From Actinomycetes bacterium (GTDB lineage Bacteria; Actinomycetota; Acidimicrobiia; Acidimicrobiales; Palsa-688): a stretch of DNA of 8,272 bases. Both the position numbers and the translations under genes were made by a program. Where the stretch lies: the NCBI GenBank assembly GCA_021816565.1, contig JAKAXN010000193.1:1-8272 (forward strand). The letters run 5' to 3'. The notes under the pieces were generated by a model. The model did not search any database. It was not told the origin of the DNA and saw only the letters and a list, made by a program, of their open reading frames with translations. Below are positions 1-4,345 of this stretch, piece after piece. The first letter of the stretch is position 1. Every line of letters begins with the position of its first letter.

Positions 1-302
1 GGGAGTCCGACCACGAGGCCTCCGGTGCCTTCGCCCGCTTCGCCCAGGCCCCGGGCAACGATCCGGCGGCCCTGGCGGCCTGCCTGCGCCGGCCCCACGA
101 GCCGGTCCGGGCCGCCGAGCTGGCCGGGGTGACGGTGCCGGTGCTGGTCGTCCTGGGCGACCGGGACTTCGTCGGGCCGGCCGAGCAGCTGATGGCCGCC
201 CTGCCCGATGCCCGGCTGGTGACGCTGGCCGGCGCCGACCATTTCGGCACCCCGAAGGACTTCCGGTTCCTGGACGCGGTGGTGAAGTTCCTGAGGGACT
301 GA
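1..302 (+). CDS. alpha/beta-fold hydrolase, C-terminal fragment (5' end outside window)
   Basis: The open frame enters from the left edge and ends at TGA 300-302, leaving 99 visible residues. A hydrophobic strand (VPVLVVLGDRD, residues 45-55) is followed by FVGPAEQLMAALPDARLVTLAGADHFG. This is the usual end of an alpha/beta hydrolase: a strand leading into G-x-x-D carrying the catalytic acid (probably Asp55), then the strand before the catalytic His (His80, in GADHFG), then a final helix ending KFLRD. The nucleophile elbow (G-x-S-x-G) would lie upstream, so substrate and subfamily cannot be told; the family includes esterases, epoxide hydrolases and C-C bond hydrolases. The next gene starts 14 nt downstream on the same strand but appears to have its own -10 element. 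Confidence 0.85.
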   Translation, partial: ESDHEASGAFARFAQAPGNDPAALAACLRRPHEPVRAAELAGVTVPVLVVLGDRDFVGPAEQLMAALPDARLVTLAGADHFGTPKDFRFLDAVVKFLRD

Positions 303-303
303 C

Positions 304-309
304 TATCCT
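304..309 (+). promoter_or_regulatory. -10 element for a leaderless mRNA (small basic protein)
   Basis: TATCCT fits the TAnnnT form of actinobacterial -10 hexamers. Exactly 7 nt separate it from the ATG at 317, so transcription would start at or next to the start codon. No Shine-Dalgarno-like sequence lies just before the ATG, which fits leaderless translation. No convincing -35 is seen 17-18 nt upstream. The site lies in the short gap after the hydrolase stop codon. Promoter activity is inferred. Confidence 0.5.
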
Positions 310-316
310 GCCCCGG

Positions 317-433
317 ATGGGCCGAGGAGCACGTTCAACCGTCCGCTGGAAGCACGACCGGATCCGCCGCAAGAAGGCCCGGGACAAAAGAGCCCAGGAG
401 AGCCGCGCCGCCAGCCGCAAGACGGCCGGCTGA
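317..433 (+). CDS. very basic 38-residue protein, unknown function
   Basis: ATG 317 to TGA 431-433 encodes 38 residues beginning MGRGARSTVRWKHDRIRRKK. About 15 residues are Arg or Lys against four Asp or Glu, and one Trp lies in a RWKHDR segment. There is no signal peptide or membrane segment. Such composition is typical of RNA-binding or ribosome-associated mini-proteins; actinobacterial bS22 is a similarly short Arg/Lys-rich protein, but I cannot align this one to it with confidence. Support for a real gene: a clean -10 hexamer 7 nt before the ATG, a position between a complete upstream gene end and a strong terminator hairpin 15 nt after the stop, and no competing gene on the other strand. 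I do not recognise the family; a nucleic-acid-binding role is inferred from charge only. Confidence 0.6.
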   Translation: MGRGARSTVRWKHDRIRRKKARDKRAQESRAASRKTAG

Positions 434-448
434 GCCCACCGGTGTGAC

Positions 449-481
449 GGTCGGCGCCGGCCCCACCGGCCGGCGCCGACC
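449..481. terminator. bidirectional hairpin terminator between convergent genes
   Basis: The arms GGTCGGCGCCGGCC (449-462) and GGCCGGCGCCGACC (468-481) are perfect 14-bp inverted copies around a 5-nt loop. A GAC/GTC pair (446-448 with 485-487) can extend the stem past a small bulge. It sits between the stop codons of the small basic gene (433) and the ferritin-like gene (493), which face each other. There is no T-tract on either side; long GC stems without a U-run are often seen at gene ends in high-GC actinobacteria. The symmetry suits termination from both directions. Confidence 0.75.
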
Positions 482-492
482 CCCGTCCAGAG

Positions 493-1593
493 CTACAGGG
501 CCGTTCCGAGCTGCAGGCGCTCGTACTCGGCGCCGGTGTCCTCCCAGTCCTCGAACTCGAGGACCCCGAGCTCGCCGAAGCGCTGGCGCAGCCAGCCGTC
601 ACCGGCGTCGAGCAGGCCCAGCTTCTTCAGGTTGGGGACGATCTTGGAGAACAGCACCCGGCGGAACTCGAGCTGCACCGGGTTGTGCAGCATCACCTCG
701 CAGCATTCCTTGACCGGCATGCCCATGGCCTCCCAGACCTCCTGGCTGAGGAACCGGTCCCGCATGCGGATGGCCGCCTCGTAACAGAACTCCTGGCGTT
801 CCCGGACCTCGGCCGCGCTGAGGTCACGGTAGGCCTCCTTCAAGGAGATGACCCCGAACGCCACATGGCGGGCCTCGTCGGACATGACGTAGCGGGTGAT
901 CTGCTTCAGGAGGGGGTCCGGGCTGAACTGGTACTGGAACCCGAAGGCGGCCAGGGCCAGTCCCTCCACCATGATCTGCATACCCAGGTAGGTGAAATCC
1001 CAGCGGGGATCGGCCAGGACCGTATCGAGCAGCTCCCTCAGGTGGACGTTGACGGGGAACTCCCACTCGAGCTTCTCCCGCAGGTACTTGGCGTACACCT
1101 CGACGTGACGGGCCTCGTCCATCACCTGGGTGGCTGCGTAGTACTTGGCGTCGATCCATGGGACGGCGTCGACGATCTTGGCCGTGCACAGCAGGGCACC
1201 CTGCTCGCCGTGCATGAACTGGCTGAGCGTCCACGCCATGGAGGCGTGCCCCAGGGTGGCCCGTTCCTCGGCGTTGAGCTTCCCGAAGGGGCCCTCGTCG
1301 GTGGCGCCCATGGTGTTGAGCGGGTTCTGCGGGTCCCGGGCGCAGTCGATCTGGCCGCCGATGGACCAGTCGATGTCGGTCTCGGCGTTCCACTGGGACG
1401 TCTTGGCCTTCTCGTAGAGCTTGTTGAGCTGCTGGCGGCGGCCCTTCTCGTAGTCCCAGGTGAAGAGCGAGTCGAACGTCGTTCCGACCTCCCGGATGAG
1501 CGCCTGCTTCTCGCTGGTGGAGACGGTACGGGCCAGCTCCTCGAGGTCGCCGCTGCGCACGTCGGCTTCGGGGCCGGTGGTCGTGTCGGTCAT
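493..1593 (-). CDS. ferritin-like di-iron protein (R2-type carboxylate di-iron fold)
   Basis: The protein has 366 residues. It carries the complete ligand pattern of a carboxylate-bridged di-iron site in a four-helix bundle: Glu130 (HGEQGA), Glu160 and His163 (DEARH), Glu210 (MVEG), Glu240 and His243 (DEARH). The 30-residue spacing within each pair and the duplicated DEARH motif are typical of the ribonucleotide-reductase-R2/ferritin-like superfamily, which holds oxygenases, desaturases and N-oxygenases. No Tyr radical role or substrate can be assigned, and no electron-transfer partner is encoded next to it, so a redox enzyme is inferred only from the metal site. There is no signal peptide, so it is probably cytosolic. 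The start at 1593 is chosen because a G-rich ribosome site lies 7 nt upstream; an in-frame TTG at 1626 would add 11 residues but overlaps the promoter. Transcription appears monocistronic: own promoter upstream, hairpin terminator downstream. Confidence 0.85.
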   Translation of the reverse strand: MTDTTTGPEADVRSGDLEELARTVSTSEKQALIREVGTTFDSLFTWDYEKGRRQQLNKLYEKAKTSQWNAETDIDWSIGGQIDCARDPQNPLNTMGATDEGPFGKLNAEERATLGHASMAWTLSQFMHGEQGALLCTAKIVDAVPWIDAKYYAATQVMDEARHVEVYAKYLREKLEWEFPVNVHLRELLDTVLADPRWDFTYLGMQIMVEGLALAAFGFQYQFSPDPLLKQITRYVMSDEARHVAFGVISLKEAYRDLSAAEVRERQEFCYEAAIRMRDRFLSQEVWEAMGMPVKECCEVMLHNPVQLEFRRVLFSKIVPNLKKLGLLDAGDGWLRQRFGELGVLEFEDWEDTGAEYERLQLGTAL

Positions 1594-1600
1594 GGTGAAA

Positions 1601-1606
1601 CCCCCC
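1601..1606 (-). promoter_or_regulatory. ribosome binding site of the ferritin-like gene (G-run)
   Basis: On the minus strand a run of six G residues lies 7 nt before ATG 1593. It is an atypical Shine-Dalgarno sequence but correctly spaced. It favours the MTDTTTG start over the in-frame TTG at 1626. Confidence 0.55.
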
Positions 1607-1625
1607 GTGTAAGTGATCAGTGTCA

Positions 1626-1654
1626 AGTATCGGCCCCCGAGGGGACCCGGTCAA
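1626..1654 (-). promoter_or_regulatory. sigma70-type promoter of the ferritin-like gene
   Basis: On the minus strand TTGACC (1654-1649) is followed after exactly 17 nt by GATACT (1631-1626). These are close to the TTGACA and TAtaaT consensus with ideal spacing. Predicted transcription start is near 1619, giving a leader of about 26 nt that contains the G-run ribosome site. This is the strongest promoter by inspection in the window. Confidence 0.7.
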
Positions 1655-1695
1655 TGGAGAGCGGTACCCCGAGGCCCCCTCGGCCCACCCCTGAG

Positions 1696-1721
1696 TTACG
1701 GATAACCGTGATTATCCGGAA
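1696..1721. promoter_or_regulatory. AT-rich palindrome, possible operator or weak hairpin
   Basis: CGGATAA (1699-1705) and TTATCCG (1712-1718) are perfect inverted copies around 6 nt. With one mismatch the symmetry extends to TTnCGGATAA facing TTATCCGnAA. It is a markedly AT-rich island in the 147-bp gap between the zinc-ribbon stop codon and the ferritin-like gene's promoter, 42-67 nt upstream of the -35. It could bind a dimeric regulator, or be part of the end of the zinc-ribbon transcript. A weaker GC-rich inverted pair (CCGGT/ACCGG around 1736-1755) lies between it and that stop codon. Confidence 0.4.
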
Positions 1722-1773
1722 TATCGACGACCGGCCCCGGTCCACGAACCGGCCCCCGGCCGCTGACCGGGGG

Positions 1774-2139
1774 TCACAGCCAACCCTGCCGGGACAGGTC
1801 GGCCAGGGGCCGGGCGGCATCGAGCAGCCAGTCCAGGGCCCTCCTCACATCGGACTCGTCGTGCTCGCCCGCCAGGTCCCCGTCCACGTCCTCCACGGCG
1901 CAGGCCAGCACGTACACCAGGTCGTCCAGCCGGCTCAGTTCCCGGCGGGCCACGACCACCTCCGTCTCGGCCAGGCCCAGCTCCCGGGCCCGGCGACGGG
2001 CCTCGAAATGGCGCTGCCGGCACGACCGCCGGCAGTAGAGCCGGGGCCGGCCCACCGGCGCCGGGGGCACCTCGAAGCGCCGGCCGCACCATGCGCAGCT
2101 CCGCTCCCCGGTCCCACCCCGCTGCCGCAGTTCCGTCAC
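1774..2139 (-). CDS. small CxxC/CxxxC zinc-ribbon protein
   Basis: GTG 2139 to TGA 1774 gives 121 residues. The N-terminal part holds Cys15-x2-Cys18 and Cys36-x3-Cys40, separated by 17 residues, in the context CAWCGRRFE and GRPRLYCRRSCRQRHFEARRR. This is a recognisable zinc-ribbon pattern seen in short actinobacterial proteins without assigned function. The following stretch (residues 37-53) is strongly basic and suits nucleic-acid contact. Residues 60-121 are acidic and probably helical, with no membrane segment. The start is chosen because the homology-like region begins just after it, no better in-frame start lies nearby, and a TAGATT hexamer is exactly 7 nt upstream, predicting a leaderless mRNA. 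It is transcribed away from the stress-protein gene. A transcriptional or RNA-related role is inferred only. Confidence 0.75.
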   Translation of the reverse strand: MTELRQRGGTGERSCAWCGRRFEVPPAPVGRPRLYCRRSCRQRHFEARRRARELGLAETEVVVARRELSRLDDLVYVLACAVEDVDGDLAGEHDESDVRRALDWLLDAARPLADLSRQGWL

Positions 2140-2146
2140 AGTGACG

Positions 2147-2152
2147 AATCTA
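2147..2152 (-). promoter_or_regulatory. -10 element for a leaderless mRNA (zinc-ribbon protein)
   Basis: On the minus strand TAGATT (2152-2147) matches TAnnnT and lies exactly 7 nt before GTG 2139, so transcription should start at the codon itself. No Shine-Dalgarno sequence is present in between. No clear -35 is visible. Confidence 0.5.
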
Positions 2153-2231
2153 CCGCCGCTCCCTGGTCCCCGGGGCGGACCGCCGTTTCCGGATGCAAGC
2201 GGCGGATACGGACCAACGGCCCGCCGCCGGT

Positions 2232-2280
2232 TACCATCTGGGTCGGGCCCCGCCGCCGGGCGGCTCCCCCAGCACGGAGG
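2232..2280 (+). promoter_or_regulatory. promoter -10 and ribosome binding site of the universal stress gene
   Basis: TACCAT (2232-2237) is a TAnnnT-type -10 candidate; the -35 region is not recognisable. GGAGG (2276-2280) is a near-perfect Shine-Dalgarno sequence 6 nt before ATG 2287. The predicted leader is about 43 nt. This gene is therefore leadered, unlike several of its neighbours. The ribosome site is much more certain than the -10. Confidence 0.55.
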
Positions 2281-2286
2281 TTCGAG

Positions 2287-2739
2287 ATGTACACCACCAT
2301 CGTGGTCGGCACCGACGGCTCCGAGACGGCGGCCCAGGCCGTGACCAGGGCGGCCTCCCTGGCGGCGTGGGATTCCGCCACGCTCCTGATCGTCTCCGCC
2401 TACCGACCGGTCGACCGGTCCCGGCTGGAGGCCGAACGGGCCGAGATGCCCGATGACCTGGCCCACGTCGTGAGCCCCACCGAGGACGTCGATTCCATCC
2501 TGGTCGAAGCCGCCGACCTGGCCCGCCGGTGCGGGGCCGCCAAGGTGGAGAGTCTGGCGGTCCACGCCCAGGCCGCCGACGCCCTGCTCGACGTGGCCGA
2601 GAAATCCGGGGCCGATCTGATAGTGGTCGGCAGCCAGGGCATGGAGGGAGCCAGGCGTTTCCTGCTCGGGTCGGTCCCCAACCGCATCTCCCACCACGCC
2701 CCCTGCGATGTCCTGATCGTCAAGACCGCCCAGGTCTGA
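2287..2739 (+). CDS. universal stress protein (UspA family), ATP-binding type
   Basis: The protein has 150 residues, the normal size of a single-domain universal stress protein. It opens with MYTTIVVGTDGSETA, the first beta strand and the Asp10 contact typical of the family. It closes with LIVVGSQGMEG (111-121) and LLGSVPNRISHHAPCDVLIVK (126-146). These give the ATP-binding signature G115-x2-G118-x9-G128-S129, so it belongs to the nucleotide-binding branch. Such proteins act in the cytosol as dimers in stress, dormancy or energy limitation; the exact role here is unknown. The start is fixed by GGAGG 6 nt upstream. It diverges from the zinc-ribbon gene across 147 bp, and its stop codon lies inside a tandem repeat. 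A longer open frame extends upstream in phase, but that part is antisense to other genes and lacks family similarity. Confidence 0.93.
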   Translation: MYTTIVVGTDGSETAAQAVTRAASLAAWDSATLLIVSAYRPVDRSRLEAERAEMPDDLAHVVSPTEDVDSILVEAADLARRCGAAKVESLAVHAQAADALLDVAEKSGADLIVVGSQGMEGARRFLLGSVPNRISHHAPCDVLIVKTAQV

Positions 2740-2766
2740 CCGCCCCAGGTCTGACCGCCCAGGTCC
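2724..2766 (+). repeat. three-copy tandem repeat over the universal stress gene stop codon
   Basis: Units GACCGCCCAGGTCT (2724-2737), GACCGCCCCAGGTCT (2738-2752) and GACCGCCCAGGTCC (2753-2766) follow each other directly. Unit 2 has one extra C and unit 3 one substitution. Each unit begins GACC and ends in or near GGTC, so each is a small imperfect palindrome. The first unit encodes the last residues of the stress protein. The origin may be slippage; a role in termination or protein binding is possible but unproven. Confidence 0.75.
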
Positions 2767-2806
2767 GGCGACCCACGCCCGAGCGGCCCGGCCATCCACC
2801 GGCGGA

Positions 2807-2826
2807 CCGGCCCGGGCCGGTATCCT
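2807..2826 (+). promoter_or_regulatory. 14-bp palindrome abutting the recombinase -10 element
   Basis: CCGGCCCGGGCCGG (2807-2820) is a perfect palindrome. TATCCT (2821-2826), a TAnnnT -10 hexamer identical to the one at 304-309, follows without a gap. The recombinase GTG is 10 nt downstream, so the mRNA leader would be only about 3 nt. The palindrome falls in the -10/-35 spacer, where a bound repressor would block polymerase. It could also be the end of the stress-gene transcript. Both roles are inferred. Confidence 0.45.
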
Positions 2827-2836
2827 CCGACCCGCC

Positions 2837-3892
2837 GTGCCCCGCAGCCCCCGCGCCACCCCGCCGGTCCAGCTGGCTCCCCGCCGCCGGATCACCCCGG
2901 GTTCGCCGGTGGCCCAGGCGGTGGAGGCCTGGCTGATCAACATGGGGGCGGCCAAGCCCTCGCCGGCCACCCTGGCCGGCTACCGGCGGGACCTGGAGGG
3001 CATCGCCGGGCGGCTGGCGGTCCTGGAGGGGCTGGCCGGAGAGGTCACCGAGCTGGAGCGGGTGACGGTCTCGCAGCTGAACCGCCAGGCGCTGGTGTCG
3101 GCGTTCGCATCGTGGGCGTCGGATCACGCCGCGGCGTCGGTGCGGCGGGCCCACTCCGCCTGGTCCAGCTTCTTCGACTTCCTGGTGGCCGAGGCAGTGA
3201 TCGACGGCAATCCCATGGCGGCCATCCCGAAGCCCAAGACCCCCTCCAGCATGCCCCGGTCGATCCGGGCCCCCGACGCGGTGGGCCGCCTGCTGCGCAC
3301 CGCCGCGGAGGCCGACTCCCGGGCCCGGGACCCGTGGCCGGCCCGGGACCTGGCCCTGATAGCGACCTTCTGCGTGACCGGCGTGCGCGAGGCCGAGGCG
3401 GCCGGCCTGTCGGTCGGCTCGCTGGCCGGGGAGCCCGGCGCCCGGCGCATGGAGGTCCGGGGCAAGGGCAACAAGGTCCGCCCGGTCCCCATCGACCCGG
3501 CTCTCGAACAGGTGCTCGACGTCTACCTCAGGGAGAGGGCGGCCCGCTTCCCCAAGGAGAAGCTCGACCACCCCTCCACCCCGCTCTTCGTGGACGTGCG
3601 GGGCCGGCGCATGACCGTCGACCAGATCCGCTACCTGGTCGAGAAGCTCTACGTGCGAGCCGGGATCAGGGCCTCGGTGCCGGCCGGGGCCCTGGTGCAC
3701 GCCCTGCGCCACACCTTCGCCACCTCCGCCCTGGAAGCCGGCGCCGATGTGGTCGAGCTGCAGGAGCTGCTGGGCCACGCCAGCCTGGAGACCACCCGCC
3801 GGTACCTCTCGGCCACCGCCCAGGGTCTGCGCCACGTGATCGCCGCCCATCCCAGCCAGGCCGCTCTCAGGGACGCCGTCGGCCGGGACTGA
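2837..3892 (+). CDS. tyrosine recombinase, XerC/XerD-like
   Basis: The protein has 351 residues. The N-terminal SAM-like DNA-binding core (about 24-130) includes SPATLAGYRRDLEG and SAWSSFFDFLVAEAVIDGNP. The C-terminal catalytic domain (about 140-340) carries the full active site: Arg184 (TGVREAE), Lys210 (GKGNKVR), His288 and Arg291 (HALRHTFAT), His314 (LLGHASLETT) and nucleophile Tyr323 (RRYLSA). His-to-Tyr spacing is 9, as in XerD. Such enzymes cut and rejoin DNA through a 3'-phosphotyrosine link; XerC/D resolve chromosome dimers at dif. The N-terminus is about 25 residues longer than typical XerD. No phage or transposon genes surround it and no dif-like site was seen, so a chromosomal Xer-type protein is more likely than an integrase, but the precise subgroup is open. 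GTG 2837 follows a -10 hexamer by 10 nt and has no Shine-Dalgarno sequence; a GTG at 2909 is a less likely alternative. Confidence 0.9.
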   Translation: MPRSPRATPPVQLAPRRRITPGSPVAQAVEAWLINMGAAKPSPATLAGYRRDLEGIAGRLAVLEGLAGEVTELERVTVSQLNRQALVSAFASWASDHAAASVRRAHSAWSSFFDFLVAEAVIDGNPMAAIPKPKTPSSMPRSIRAPDAVGRLLRTAAEADSRARDPWPARDLALIATFCVTGVREAEAAGLSVGSLAGEPGARRMEVRGKGNKVRPVPIDPALEQVLDVYLRERAARFPKEKLDHPSTPLFVDVRGRRMTVDQIRYLVEKLYVRAGIRASVPAGALVHALRHTFATSALEAGADVVELQELLGHASLETTRRYLSATAQGLRHVIAAHPSQAALRDAVGRD

Positions 3893-3944
3893 GCGATCCG
3901 TCACAGCTGGCACCGATCCCGGACACGCCCGGTGGCCGCTGGGC

Positions 3945-3950
3945 AAGAAT
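3945..3950 (+). promoter_or_regulatory. weak -10 candidate for a leaderless mRNA
   Basis: AAGAAT keeps the A at position 2 and T at position 6 of a -10 hexamer but not the first T. It lies exactly 7 nt before GTG 3958, the same geometry as at 304-309 and 2147-2152. No Shine-Dalgarno sequence is present. It lies in the 65-nt gap after the recombinase stop codon. Confidence 0.3.
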
Positions 3951-3957
3951 CGGTTCT

Positions 3958-4314
3958 GTGGGACGCCTCAGACAGCTGGCCGGTTCGGGACCGGCCCGGG
4001 CCGTGCTGGTGGCGGTGGCTGCGGCCCTGGTGGCCGCCGACGTGATCGTCGCCATCGTCGGCCTCGGCGGCCCGGGGCGCCACTCCGGCTCCACGGTGGG
4101 GCCGGGCGGGCCGGCCCCGGCGGGGCCCACCGTCCCGGCCGGCCCCGCCACGACGGGGCCGTCGACCGTCACCACCATCGCCCCCGGCCCGGGCACCACC
4201 GTCCCGTCGGGGCCGGGCACCACCGCGCCGCCCACCACCACGCCGGGAGCGGCCCCCGGGCCGGGGTCCCCGGGACCCGGGGCCACCCCGCCCACCCTGC
4301 CCCGCACCCTCTGA
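3958..4314 (+). CDS. small membrane-anchored protein with Pro/Gly/Thr-rich tail
   Basis: GTG 3958 to TGA 4312-4314 encodes 118 residues. A short basic N-terminus (VGRLRQLAGSGPAR) is followed by one hydrophobic segment (AVLVAVAAALVAADVIVAIVGLGG, about 15-38). The rest is low-complexity Pro/Gly/Thr/Ala with recurring PGPGTT and PPTTT motifs. The layout suggests a single-pass protein, or an uncleaved signal anchor, with a disordered extracytoplasmic tail that could span the cell wall; the positive N-terminus favours inside-to-outside orientation. There is no cleavage motif or lipobox I can support. The same frame stays open far upstream through the recombinase gene, so the start is inferred from the membrane segment position and the upstream -10-like hexamer. 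GC-rich DNA easily yields such frames, so a false gene is possible. It faces gcvPB tail to tail, 31 nt apart. Function unknown. Confidence 0.55.
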   Translation: MGRLRQLAGSGPARAVLVAVAAALVAADVIVAIVGLGGPGRHSGSTVGPGGPAPAGPTVPAGPATTGPSTVTTIAPGPGTTVPSGPGTTAPPTTTPGAAPGPGSPGPGATPPTLPRTL

Positions 4315-4345
4315 GATCCAGCGGGGGGCCGCCGACCCGTCCCGG

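Noticed and set aside
1621..1626. TTGACA on the minus strand (1626-1621) as a -35 element
   Set aside because: No suitable -10 lies 16-18 nt downstream, where the G-run ribosome site sits. The TTGACC/GATACT pair just upstream is a much better promoter.
685..2286. Very long open plus-strand frame leading in phase into the universal stress gene
   Set aside because: The upstream part is antisense to the ferritin-like and zinc-ribbon genes, has no recognisable domain, and is a typical stop-poor shadow frame in GC-rich DNA. The true start is the ATG with GGAGG at 2287.
2724..2766. Tandem units as a mini CRISPR array or a recombination site for the adjacent recombinase
   Set aside because: The units are contiguous without spacers, and none has the two-arm, 6-8 nt centre structure of a Xer or dif site. 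No cas gene is present.
2720..3946. Long minus-strand open frame opposite the tyrosine recombinase
   Set aside because: It is low-complexity and Gly/His/Arg-rich, mirrors the recombinase codons, and has no motif. The recombinase on the other strand has a complete active site.
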